Source: Bacillota bacterium (GTDB lineage: Bacteria; Bacillota; UBA4882; UBA8346). From it: DNA of 9,774 nt. Made by a program: the position numbers and the translations under genes. This document shows, piece by piece, positions 1 through 6,826 of the stretch. The stretch is from NCBI GenBank assembly GCA_003501335.1, contig DNPQ01000167.1, positions 1 to 9,774 on the forward strand, given 5' to 3'. Numbering within the stretch: the first letter of the stretch is position 1; each line of letters begins with the position of its first letter. The notes under the pieces are model-generated. The model was not told the DNA's origin and did not search any database. It saw nothing but the letters and a program-made list of their open reading frames with translations.

Positions 1-1275
1 GATGCCGGCCAATTCCGGAAGGTTCAAGGGATCATCAGGGCAGACAAAGAACGCCGCTATGTTGTCCCGTCCGCTCCGGGAAAACGAAATACTGCAGATC
101 AAAAGATCACCGATCTGCTTTATCTATGCCATGCTCATGCAGAGCAAGGAATTGCCTTTGAGGAAGTCTTTCAATTAATCGGTAACCGTTATCTGGAGAT
201 CATCAAAGAATTGGGGCTGAAACTTGATCTTCATCCTCAACTGGAGGTAGTTAAAGGGAAGATTGCATCCGGGGCCACTTCCGATTATGCAGCCAGCCGC
301 GGCGAATATTTAAACGGCTTAATCATGGCCGATCTGCTGGGATGGGATTTTATCGATCCCGCCGAGGTTATCTTCTTTGATCAAAAAGGTTTGTTTGATC
401 CCGAACGGACCCAAGAAGTCATCAGTACCCGCCTGGCAAAACACGAACATGCCGTTATTCCCGGCTTTTTTGGTTCTTTACCGGACGGCGAGATTAAAAC
501 CTTCTCCCGGGGCGGTTCGGATATCACCGGCGCGATTGTCGCCCGAGGCGCGGGGGCGGACATTTACGAAAACTGGACGGATGTCTCCGGTTTTTTGATG
601 GCCGATCCGCGGATTGTCAATAATCCCAAGAGCATCGAACGAATCACCTACCGGGAACTCCGGGAGTTAGCCTATATGGGCGCCAGCGTCCTCCACGAAG
701 AGACGATTTTTCCGGTCCGGGAGGCCGGGATTCCCGTCAATATCAAAAATACCAACGCGCCGGATGATCCGGGAACATTGATTGTCAGCGATCAGGAAAC
801 CCGGCAACGATTGGGAAATATCACCGGGATCGCCGGAAAAAAAGGGTTTACAGTCCTGACAATCGAAAAAGCCTTGATGAATATGGAATTGGGCTTTGGA
901 CGCAGAGTACTTTCTATTCTGGAGACGAACGGTATCTCCTTTGAACACATGCCCTCGGGGATCGATACTATTTCTCTAGTGATCGCCGATACGGAGCTTA
1001 ATCAAAAACTTGACAAGGTTATGAACGAAATCAAACGCGAATGCAATCCCGATGCCATCGAGGTCTCTCCCGACATGGCACTGGTGGCCACAGTTGGTTT
1101 GGGGATGGCTGATACACCGGGTATGGCGGCAAAACTCTTTACCGCCCTCTCCAAGGCTAATATCAATGTACGAATGATTGATCAGGGTTCCAGTGAGATT
1201 AATATTATTGTAGGCGTTGAAAATCAAGATTTTAAAAAAGCCGTCTGCGCAATATATGAAGAATTTGTGGGGTAA
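1..1275 (+). CDS. lysC: Aspartate kinase (monofunctional, two ACT domains), 5'-truncated by window edge
   Basis: Aspartate kinase phosphorylates L-aspartate with ATP, the first step toward lysine, threonine, methionine and diaminopimelate. The frame is open from base 1 to a TAA at 1273-1275, giving 424 residues. An apparent TTG start at 211 is internal, because recognisable kinase sequence (VVPSAPGKRNTADQKITDLL) lies upstream of it. The N-terminal KFGGSS motif is missing and must lie just outside; YclM-type enzymes are about 450 residues, so roughly 20-30 residues are lost. Visible landmarks are PGFFG, the SRGGSDITG nucleotide-binding segment, TDVSGFLMADPRIV, YRELRELAYMGASVLHEE and IPVNIKNT. 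Two C-terminal ACT regions follow, at about 847-1000 (FGRRVLSILETNGISFEHMPSGID) and about 1085-1265 (GMAAKLFTALSKANINVRMIDQGSSE). The resemblance is closest to B. subtilis YclM (ThrD), from memory. That family is feedback-inhibited by lysine and/or threonine, but the specificity here cannot be read. It converges on the unrelated operon to the right. Confidence 0.96.
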   Translation, partial: DAGQFRKVQGIIRADKERRYVVPSAPGKRNTADQKITDLLYLCHAHAEQGIAFEEVFQLIGNRYLEIIKELGLKLDLHPQLEVVKGKIASGATSDYAASRGEYLNGLIMADLLGWDFIDPAEVIFFDQKGLFDPERTQEVISTRLAKHEHAVIPGFFGSLPDGEIKTFSRGGSDITGAIVARGAGADIYENWTDVSGFLMADPRIVNNPKSIERITYRELRELAYMGASVLHEETIFPVREAGIPVNIKNTNAPDDPGTLIVSDQETRQRLGNITGIAGKKGFTVLTIEKALMNMELGFGRRVLSILETNGISFEHMPSGIDTISLVIADTELNQKLDKVMNEIKRECNPDAIEVSPDMALVATVGLGMADTPGMAAKLFTALSKANINVRMIDQGSSEINIIVGVENQDFKKAVCAIYEEFVG

Positions 1276-1307
1276 GGGGATGGAAACACCGAAGTTGCCT
1301 ATGCCGG

Positions 1308-1348
1308 ACGCTGAGTGACCTAAGATAGAGTCGTCACACTCACGGCGT
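1308..1348. repeat. Imperfect inverted repeat (hairpin) after the aspartate kinase gene
   Basis: ACGCTGAGTG at 1308-1317 pairs with CACTCACGGCGT at 1337-1348, giving ten pairs with a 2-nt bulge (1343-1344) and a 19-nt loop. It begins 33 nt after the kinase stop. No T-run follows on either strand, so it does not look like an intrinsic terminator. It may be a repeat-family element or an mRNA 3'-end stabiliser; nothing in the window settles this. Confidence 0.4.
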
Positions 1349-1470
1349 TCCTCCACGAATGCCGAAGAAATGCTTGCATAATTCAATTGACTCCTACATC
1401 ATGTTGGATTTACATGAACTTCTGACAAACATAAAGATGCCACTCATTTAAACCTGCTATGCTTCCTGCC

Positions 1471-1513
1471 AAATAAAATTTTCGGAGGAACAGATAGTAT
1501 CCTGCTCCCCGAA
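1471..1513 (-). terminator. Probable Rho-independent terminator of the TRAP-flavoprotein operon
   Basis: Read on the minus strand, TTCGG, GGA and CAG segments (1513 down to 1502) pair with CTG, TCC and CCGAA (1493 down to 1481). This gives about 11 base pairs with one mismatch and one bulge around an 8-nt loop. The stem is followed by AATTTTATTT (1480-1471), a moderately T-rich tail. It lies about 70 nt beyond the flavoprotein stop codon, which fits an operon end. The interrupted stem and imperfect T-tract keep confidence moderate. Confidence 0.5.
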
Positions 1514-1582
1514 TTACTTGATACCATTTTCTGATGGCGGACCCGAATAACCCGCCTGGAAATATTTTACCGATACCAACCC

Positions 1583-3586
1583 CTATTCATATATTTCTTT
1601 ATCGAGATAAGCGCGCCAAACATTTTCAAACCAGAAATCATCCGCTGGAATCGGGCGCACCGGAACCCATCTCAGCTTAAACTTTTCGTAACCATAAAGG
1701 CACTCTAAAGTATAGCGACGTAACTCTTCATTTTCCAGACGAAAATTCCAGGCAGATCCCATCTGATCGGAAATATGTTCTCCATTTGGATCTAATACCA
1801 AATAAGAGCCGCGACTTCCGCCACCTTTTTGTAAATAAAATTCGATACTCTTCAGAACCGCTAGTTGAGTCAGGCAAAGCTGCCGGTTTTGAAAAAATGC
1901 CACCAACTCAGAACTGTCGCTCAATTGAACTTCCCCGGAGTTAATCCGCCGCCATTGAGTTTCAGCCTCTTTCACTGCCACCCGGATTGCTTCCGGTTCA
2001 CGAATATGAGCAGCGACTTGACTCATTCTTTCTTGAAACTCCTTTCGAAAAGACATCAGAGTTTGACCGGATTCCCCGATATTCTTGAGAACTTGATTCA
2101 TTAAGCGAATCTTGGCACCAACTTGGTTTTGTGAAAGTCTGCTAAATTGCTCACCCGTTATGATATAACGGGCATAGCGAGTCGCAATATAATCGGCCGC
2201 TCGACAACCGCCAACCTGCCCGGAATTAAGCGCCGTACCTCCGGGGCGATATACTCCGTGGGTTCCGTTAACTTCCCCAACCGGAAACAAATGGCGTAGA
2301 TTTGACTCCCACCAAATATTACCTTTTAAACCGCCATTGTTATGTTGAGCGCAGACTGCAATCTCCAGCGGCTCATGATAAAGATCGATTCCGTGCTGGG
2401 CATAAAGTTCAATCGCCATCGGATTTAACTTAGCCAACCGTTCAATGGGAGTACCGAAAAGCCCACCCGATTTTTCAAGATACTTGAAAGCTTCCGGTTC
2501 TAACTCTTCAAAGCAAAACTTGTCCGACTGCCGTTTAAAAGATGGGTTTTTTCCAAAATCCATGAATACTCTACGTTTCTTAACTACATTCTCCTGATAT
2601 ACCAGGATATCAATGAGTGAAGAACCCCAATTTTTGACCTTATGCGGATCAAACGGCCATTGGTATCCTTTGAGAAAAATTGCCGTACCCAGCTTTCCGC
2701 CCGTCGGAAAGTAGTCATTCAGAAACTCCCGGGGTTCACCCCCATCTTGATTGGTACTAATATACCTCGGAATTACCTGCTGATAAGTGCCGGAGACATT
2801 CCAGCGAAATTGGGTGGAAGCCAGACCATATTGCCATTCCGTCAAATTAACAGCAGTCGCACCCGCCTCCAAAGCAATTCCGGTGCTTCCCAAATGTCCC
2901 TCAGGATAAACCGAAGTTTGATAAAGGCCTCCCGGTCCGCCAGTCCCCATGACGATATTCTCCGCTTGTAAAACCACCAGGGCGCCCGGTCCCAAATGAA
3001 GCTCGGCTTTATTCAAGGCCATAGCGCCGATGACCCGCTGCTCTCCATCATCCACGGCGGTGAGTAGCGAAATGACTTCAAAGCCATCCAAAATAGGTAT
3101 CTTTCGCTGTTGCACCTGAACCAATAATTTCTGGTACATCTGATTGGAAGTCCAGGGCCCAGCCGAAGTAGCCCGCTGCTTGGGATCATGATCTGTTTTA
3201 AAACCAACATAGCCGCCAAATTGATTATAAGGGAACGGCACTCCGATCTGGACCAAGTGAAAAAACTCCCGGGTCGAAAGGGAGGCCTCCACCAAAGCGA
3301 TATCGCCATGCATCGAACCACCATCGAACAAGGTCCGGGCCATTTCATAGACGGAATCTTGACCTTCACCAAAAAGCGACAACTTATAATAAGTCTGCTT
3401 ATCGGAACCTGCATTATTAGAAGTTCCCCCACCCAATCGCTCGGTGACCATCAGCAGGTCATTGACTCCAAGTTCGGCTAAATGGCAAGCGCAATTTAAT
3501 GATGCAGCCCCGGAACCGATTAACAAAGTATGGCACCGGTATAACGGGTATTTCATTCCATCAATTTGAATCCAATCGCTTTCCAT
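1583..3586 (-). CDS. FAD-dependent oxidoreductase, fumarate reductase/succinate dehydrogenase flavoprotein superfamily, substrate unknown
   Basis: A 667-residue cytoplasmic flavoprotein with no signal peptide or membrane segment. The start ATG at 3586 has GAGGG six bases upstream. The N-terminal dinucleotide-binding segment is LLIGSGAASLNCACHLAELG (21-40), followed by ERLGGGTSNNAGSDKQ (49-64), and MGTGGPGGLY (213-222) closes the FAD domain. AQHNNGGL (413-420, His415) and VGEVNGTHGVYRPGGTALNSG (436-456, His443, Arg447) match the substrate-site segments of SdhA, FrdA and L-aspartate oxidase. SRGSYLVLD (591-599) lies in the C-terminal helical domain. Two family hallmarks are replaced: HPT by WQYGLAS (251-257), and the RGEGG loop carrying the catalytic Arg by STNQDGGEPREFL (277-289). 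The His that binds FAD covalently in SdhA is also absent, so FAD is probably non-covalent. There is no Fe-S or haem motif and no partner subunit gene here. Lying 46 bp after dctM, it probably acts on the imported carboxylate. Direction and substrate are unknown. Confidence 0.85.
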   Translation of the reverse strand: MESDWIQIDGMKYPLYRCHTLLIGSGAASLNCACHLAELGVNDLLMVTERLGGGTSNNAGSDKQTYYKLSLFGEGQDSVYEMARTLFDGGSMHGDIALVEASLSTREFFHLVQIGVPFPYNQFGGYVGFKTDHDPKQRATSAGPWTSNQMYQKLLVQVQQRKIPILDGFEVISLLTAVDDGEQRVIGAMALNKAELHLGPGALVVLQAENIVMGTGGPGGLYQTSVYPEGHLGSTGIALEAGATAVNLTEWQYGLASTQFRWNVSGTYQQVIPRYISTNQDGGEPREFLNDYFPTGGKLGTAIFLKGYQWPFDPHKVKNWGSSLIDILVYQENVVKKRRVFMDFGKNPSFKRQSDKFCFEELEPEAFKYLEKSGGLFGTPIERLAKLNPMAIELYAQHGIDLYHEPLEIAVCAQHNNGGLKGNIWWESNLRHLFPVGEVNGTHGVYRPGGTALNSGQVGGCRAADYIATRYARYIITGEQFSRLSQNQVGAKIRLMNQVLKNIGESGQTLMSFRKEFQERMSQVAAHIREPEAIRVAVKEAETQWRRINSGEVQLSDSSELVAFFQNRQLCLTQLAVLKSIEFYLQKGGGSRGSYLVLDPNGEHISDQMGSAWNFRLENEELRRYTLECLYGYEKFKLRWVPVRPIPADDFWFENVWRAYLDKEIYE

Positions 3587-3632
3587 CTTAAACCCTCAGC
3601 AAAAATTATTTTCGTAATTTAATAATTTAGTA

Positions 3633-4934
3633 CTATTTACCCAGCATAAACAATTTTGGGAGGAATGAAGATACTTCAGGTATATATGTTACTAACATGA
3701 GTACAACAAACATTGATACATAAAATGGTAAAATAGATTTCATCACATTCCCGATTTTCATTTTCCCGATTGCACAACCGACAAATAGCGCCGAGCCAAC
3801 CGGTGGCGTACATAGCCCTATTGCCAGGTTAAGTAACAGAATGATTCCGAAATGTACCGGAGAAAGCCCCAAAGCCGTGGCCACAGGAAGCAAAATGGGC
3901 GTCATGATGAGTATCAAGGGAGTCATATCCATGATACAGCCGAGAAAAAGTAACAACAAGTTTATCAGTAACAGGATTACAACTTTACTGCTTGATACTG
4001 AAAGTAGTGCCTTAGTCATCAGCGCCGGCACTCCAAGGTATGCCAGAACCCATCCAAAGGCATTTGCGGTAGCAATTAAGGTCATCACAATTGCCATCGT
4101 TTTTAAGGTACGATAAATAATACTCTTTAGCTGCGATACTGGAACTTTACGATAGATTGCAAATGTTACGATCATGGAATAAACACACGCAATAGCGCCG
4201 GATTCGGTAGCCGTAAATATACCGGAAACGACTCCAACCAAAATAATAATGGGCGTGAACAAACCAAGTATTGCGCCCCTGGTTATTTTTAATGCCTCTT
4301 TCAAAGTATATTTTTCTTCCTTGGGGTACTTTCTTTTAACTGAAATAATATAAGCTGTAATCATTACCGCTAAACAGAGCACAGCCGCAGGTAATATTCC
4401 GGCCAGGAACAGGGCCCCTATTGATACGCCTCCCGCTACGATAGAATATAGAATCATATTATGGCTGGGAGGCACAAGAATGCCTTGAGTAGCCGATGTT
4501 ACGGTAACAGAGACGCTATAATCAGCATCATATCCCTTTTTTTTCATCATGGGTATCATGATTGAACCTACGGAAGAAACATCAGCGATAGCCGATCCGG
4601 AAATGCCCCCAAAAAACATGCAGGCCAGGACATCCACCAGTGCAAGGCCGCCTCTGAGTCTGCCCAAAATAACATTGGAAAAATTAACTAACCTTTCCGA
4701 TATACCCCCTTGCGACATAATTTCACCAACCAGTATAAAAAAAGGAATAGCCAAAAGGGCATTAATTTCAACCCCTTTTACCATCTGTTGAGCAATGACC
4801 AGAATCGGAACCTTCAGATAGAAGGCTGTCACCATTGCAGATATCCCAAGCGAAAAAGATACCGAAACTTTTAAAAGCATCATCCCAAAAAATAAACCAA
4901 ATAAAATAATTACTGCAACAGTAATGTTAGGCAA
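3633..4934 (-). CDS. dctM: TRAP transporter large membrane subunit (DctM family)
   Basis: This is the channel-forming subunit of a tripartite ATP-independent periplasmic transporter, which couples carboxylate uptake to an ion gradient, usually Na+. The protein is 433 residues and strongly hydrophobic with many membrane segments, the normal DctM size. Hallmarks are FFGGISGSAIADVSSVG (107-123), PPSHNMI (155-161), FTATESGAIA (240-249), GCIMDMTPLILIMTPILLP (332-350) and TPPVGSALFVG (376-386). The frame is open up to an ATG at 4997, but that would add 21 basic residues encoded inside dctQ. I chose TTG at 4934 because AGGAGG lies nine bases upstream and the protein then begins LPNITVAVIILFGL, as DctM proteins do. 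It overlaps the end of dctQ by 8 nt, implying translational coupling. The stop is TAG at 3633-3635. Confidence 0.95.
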   Translation of the reverse strand: MPNITVAVIILFGLFFGMMLLKVSVSFSLGISAMVTAFYLKVPILVIAQQMVKGVEINALLAIPFFILVGEIMSQGGISERLVNFSNVILGRLRGGLALVDVLACMFFGGISGSAIADVSSVGSIMIPMMKKKGYDADYSVSVTVTSATQGILVPPSHNMILYSIVAGGVSIGALFLAGILPAAVLCLAVMITAYIISVKRKYPKEEKYTLKEALKITRGAILGLFTPIIILVGVVSGIFTATESGAIACVYSMIVTFAIYRKVPVSQLKSIIYRTLKTMAIVMTLIATANAFGWVLAYLGVPALMTKALLSVSSSKVVILLLINLLLLFLGCIMDMTPLILIMTPILLPVATALGLSPVHFGIILLLNLAIGLCTPPVGSALFVGCAIGKMKIGNVMKSILPFYVSMFVVLMLVTYIPEVSSFLPKLFMLGK

Positions 4935-5451
4935 AAGTTTTTTCCTCCTCTGCAACAAGCTCACTTTCAATATTACTCTGAAGCTTATCAATTCCAAACA
5001 AGTCCATCACACTGTCATAAAAAATCATTACTCCGGCCACTGGAACAAAAATATACTCGATGGTAGATGGAATACCCGACGCCGGAAGGATCGTTAACAT
5101 GGCAATTTTAGCGAGAAATATTCCGCAGTAACAGAGTATTGCTCCAAATATTATATTTACAATTTTAATCAATCTTTCAATAACACATTCGCGAATTTTC
5201 ATTGGCAAATGAGGCACCAGAATATCAATTGATAAATGTAGATTTCGGTTAACACCAAGATACATTGTTATAAAACTAACCCAGACAAGTAAGAATAAAT
5301 TGACTTCATCAATCCATCCAAAAGTGAAGTTTAATACATACCTGCAAAACACCTGTGTGCTTACCAATGCTACTATAAGCGCCACACTAATGATACCGAT
5401 ATAAACCAATAATTTATGAATGCCTATAAAGAGCATTTTTATTATTTTCAT
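4927..5451 (-). CDS. dctQ: TRAP transporter small membrane subunit (DctQ family)
   Basis: This small subunit pairs with DctM in the cytoplasmic membrane and is needed for transport. The protein is 174 residues with four predicted membrane helices, at about 11-33, 45-67, 92-117 and 128-150. The family pattern is present: FCRYVLNFTFGWIDEVNLFLLVWVSFITMYLGVNRNLHLSIDIL (35-78), with the W-x-DEV motif after the first helix. The frame extends to an ATG at 5490, but that codon lies in the loop of a strong hairpin and has no ribosome-binding site. I chose ATG at 5451, where AGGGG lies seven bases upstream and the protein starts MKIIKMLFIGIHKLL. The highly charged C-terminal tail (ESELVAEEEKTFA) is encoded over the dctM ribosome-binding site and start. 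It lies between dctP and dctM, the usual TRAP gene order. Confidence 0.93.
   Translation of the reverse strand: MKIIKMLFIGIHKLLVYIGIISVALIVALVSTQVFCRYVLNFTFGWIDEVNLFLLVWVSFITMYLGVNRNLHLSIDILVPHLPMKIRECVIERLIKIVNIIFGAILCYCGIFLAKIAMLTILPASGIPSTIEYIFVPVAGVMIFYDSVMDLFGIDKLQSNIESELVAEEEKTFA
4944..4949 (-). promoter_or_regulatory. Ribosome-binding site deciding the dctM TTG start
   Basis: AGGAGG on the minus strand, inside the last codons of dctQ, sits nine bases before TTG at 4934-4932. No comparable site precedes the upstream in-frame ATG at 4997. Confidence 0.75.
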
Positions 5452-5458
5452 TGCTTTT

Positions 5459-5463
5459 CCCCT
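5459..5463 (-). promoter_or_regulatory. Ribosome-binding site deciding the dctQ start
   Basis: AGGGG on the minus strand lies seven bases before ATG at 5451-5449 and five bases after the foot of the dctP-dctQ hairpin, so the folded hairpin would leave it exposed. Confidence 0.65.
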
Positions 5464-5467
5464 TTTT

Positions 5468-5517
5468 ATAATTAATGGTTTTGGAGTCATTCTATTTACT
5501 CCAAAACCATTAATTAT
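5468..5517 (-). promoter_or_regulatory. Perfect 20-bp stem-loop between dctP and dctQ
   Basis: Bases 5468-5487 and 5498-5517 are perfect reverse complements (20 bp) around a 10-nt loop (5488-5497). The structure starts 18 nt after the dctP stop and ends 5 nt before the dctQ ribosome-binding site. On the transcript it is followed by AAAAAGGGG, not a U-tract, so it is not a standard terminator. The likely role is a barrier to 3' exonucleases or a processing point that leaves a stable dctP message and less dctQM, as intergenic hairpins do after other binding-protein genes. The function is inferred; the base pairing is direct observation. Confidence 0.8.
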
Positions 5518-5535
5518 TATTTGCTATAAACAGCT

Positions 5536-6558
5536 TTATTTGGTATTTTGAATCTTTTTTATAATAGAGCCGTATTTTTGAGAAACTTCATTATACATGG
5601 GAACGGTTGCTTTTTGGAACGCAGCGATTCCTTTACTATCAAGTGTCGTAACAGTACAACCTGCTGCCAAAGCTTTAGCTTTTGCTGTTTTCTCTTGATT
5701 GATCCATGCTGCTCTGTCTACTTTTTCAGATTCTTTAACAGCCATCCTAATGATATTTCGGTCTTTCACGGAAAGCTTATTCATCGTTGCTGCACTTGCT
5801 AAAAATACATCGGGTAACCTCATATGGTTATCTTCTAAGAAATACTTAGCAACTTCATCATGATTGTTTGACACATAAAATAACATACTATTCTCTGCGC
5901 CATCAATAACGCCCGTCTGTAAACCGCTGTATATTTCACCGACATCCATCGGGGTAGCTGAAAATTCAAGATTTTTTGCCATATCCATAAATAATGCGCT
6001 TTGCACAACCCTTATTTTAAGCCCCTTCAGATCGGCCAGCGACTTCACCGGCTTCTTGGTATAAAAGCATCTTGAGCCGGAATCATAATAGCCCAATGCT
6101 TCTAAATTTTGGCTTTTATCAATCGAAGCCAGTATATTGCTGCCAATTGGCCCATCGAATACCTTCCAAGCCTGAGCATAGCTCTTAAAGATATATGGAA
6201 GCTGAAACACATTTAATTGGTCCATAACTGTAGATACTAAACCACCATTGAGAATGGCAAAGTCGATCGCGCCAAACTGAAGTTGCTCCATAACAGCTTT
6301 TTCCTGTCCAAGAACCGCATTCGGATAGACCATAACTTTTACTCTGCCCTTTGTTTCTTTTTCAACGATTTGGGCAAATGCTCTCGCACCTATGATCGTC
6401 GGGTAGCCTTCACTCGCAAGATTCGATAATCTAAGCACAATCTGATTGCCGGTCGGTTTTGGAGCCGGAGCGCCTTGAGTAGCCGGTGCTGCAAAACCTG
6501 CGCCAACACTAATTAAAAATAACACAGCAATCACTAAAACAATACATTTTTTTGACAT
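5536..6558 (-). CDS. dctP: TRAP transporter solute-binding protein (DctP family)
   Basis: This extracytoplasmic receptor binds the substrate and delivers it to DctQM. The protein is 340 residues. ATG at 6558 has AAGGAGG seven bases upstream. The N-terminus is a Sec signal peptide (MSKK, then a hydrophobic core to about residue 21) with likely cleavage after GFA (about residue 23). No lipobox cysteine is present. The mature protein shows the family segments TKGRVKVMVYPNAVLGQE (69-86), EQLQFGAIDFAI (91-102), LADLKGLKIRVVQS (174-187) and GLQTGVIDGAENS (212-224). Arg183 in KIRVVQS is at the position where most DctP proteins place the arginine that binds the substrate carboxylate, so the ligand is probably an organic acid. 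Its identity cannot be read. It is first in the operon, behind its own regulated promoter region, and is followed by the stem-loop at 5468-5517. Confidence 0.96.
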   Translation of the reverse strand: MSKKCIVLVIAVLFLISVGAGFAAPATQGAPAPKPTGNQIVLRLSNLASEGYPTIIGARAFAQIVEKETKGRVKVMVYPNAVLGQEKAVMEQLQFGAIDFAILNGGLVSTVMDQLNVFQLPYIFKSYAQAWKVFDGPIGSNILASIDKSQNLEALGYYDSGSRCFYTKKPVKSLADLKGLKIRVVQSALFMDMAKNLEFSATPMDVGEIYSGLQTGVIDGAENSMLFYVSNNHDEVAKYFLEDNHMRLPDVFLASAATMNKLSVKDRNIIRMAVKESEKVDRAAWINQEKTAKAKALAAGCTVTTLDSKGIAAFQKATVPMYNEVSQKYGSIIKKIQNTK

Positions 6559-6589
6559 CCTTATTCCTCCTTAAGAATTTTCATCTATA

Positions 6590-6618
6590 ATTATACTGAG
6601 TTCTGATGCCGTATTCAC
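6590..6618 (-). promoter_or_regulatory. Candidate activator-dependent promoter of the dctPQM operon
   Basis: On the minus strand a perfect TATAAT (6595-6590) is preceded, at 17-bp spacing, by GTGAAT (6618-6613), which matches only three of six bases of the TTGACA consensus. A strong -10 with a poor -35 is typical of promoters that need an activator, and the neighbouring regulator gene is of the AraC type. The -10 ends about 31 bases upstream of the dctP start. A short palindrome, AACAAATTGTT (6622-6632), abuts the -35 region. Prediction only. Confidence 0.5.
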
Positions 6619-6700
6619 TAGAACAAATTGTTATTTACCTGATATTTTTGTTGTTGGTAATGAAACTTTAATTAAAATTTTAAAAACCACCACTTTTTTG

Positions 6701-6739
6701 TTACAATATCATTTTTTTGTTTCCAATATCATTTTTTGT
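6701..6739 (-). repeat. Two tandem 20-bp-period direct repeats, candidate response-regulator operator
   Basis: On the minus strand, ACAAAAAATGATATTGGAA (6739-6721) is followed at once by ACAAAAAAATGATATTGTAA (6720-6701). They share ACAAAAAA, ATGATATTG and the final AA. The sequence CAAAAAAGTGG begins a further partial copy from 6700 downward, and a weaker relative, ACAAAAATATCAGGTAA, lies near 6652-6636, closer to the promoter. AraC-family regulators typically bind direct repeats about two helical turns apart on one DNA face, which this spacing fits. The sites lie between the response-regulator gene and dctP. Confidence 0.5.
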
Positions 6740-6760
6740 AAAAACTGCAGTCTATAATAT

Positions 6761-6782
6761 AAAAAGAGCCTGGCGGCCCTTT
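6761..6782 (-). terminator. Rho-independent terminator after the response-regulator gene
   Basis: On the minus strand AGGGCC (6780-6775) pairs with GGCTCT (6770-6765), with one G-T wobble, around the loop GCCA, extendable by A-T pairs at the base. A run of five T residues follows (6765-6761). It lies about 45 nt after the regulator stop codon. It separates the two-component operon from the dctPQM operon, supporting an independent promoter for dctP. Confidence 0.75.
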
Positions 6783-6826
6783 AAGGATTCTTTCCATTAA
6801 TAAAATACCATTGGTTTTATATCGTT

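Larger units (their letters stand above)
1276..1582. other. Convergent intergenic region, no gene seen
   Basis: This 307-base gap separates the 3' ends of the aspartate kinase gene (+) and the flavoprotein gene (-), so no promoter is expected. It holds an imperfect hairpin at 1308-1348 and a probable minus-strand terminator at 1471-1513. A minus-strand reading frame enters from 1386 and runs into the kinase gene, but it is mainly antisense to that gene and has no family signature. I see no small RNA gene, tRNA or insertion-sequence end. Confidence 0.6.

Noticed and set aside
211..1275. Aspartate kinase starting at TTG 211
   Set aside because: The same frame is open from base 1 and encodes typical aspartate kinase sequence upstream, so 211 is an internal leucine codon.
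976..1386. Minus-strand 136-residue reading frame across the aspartate kinase 3' end
   Set aside because: Most of it is antisense to the ACT-domain coding sequence. It has no recognisable domain and no clear ribosome-binding site.
1530..1560. GGCGG...CCGCC inverted repeat just past the flavoprotein gene
   Set aside because: It has only five paired bases with a long loop and no T-run on either side. The structure at 1471-1513 is the better terminator candidate.
3013..3432. Minus-strand 139-residue frame inside the flavoprotein gene
   Set aside because: It is an alternate-frame shadow of a well-supported gene and has no family signature of its own.
3603..3628. AT-only inverted repeat (8-bp arms, 10-nt loop) between dctM and the flavoprotein gene
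   Set aside because: AT-only arms with a 10-nt loop would be unstable, and the local sequence is generally AT-rich. It is too weak to call a terminator or attenuator.
5452..5490. dctQ start at ATG 5490
   Set aside because: The codon lies in the loop of the 20-bp hairpin and has no Shine-Dalgarno sequence. ATG 5451 has AGGGG at good spacing and gives a normal DctQ N-terminus.
6672..6683. 12-bp palindrome TTAAAATTTTAA upstream of dctP
   Set aside because: It is all A and T in a very AT-rich spacer, so it is expected by chance and could equally be an UP-like or bent-DNA stretch.
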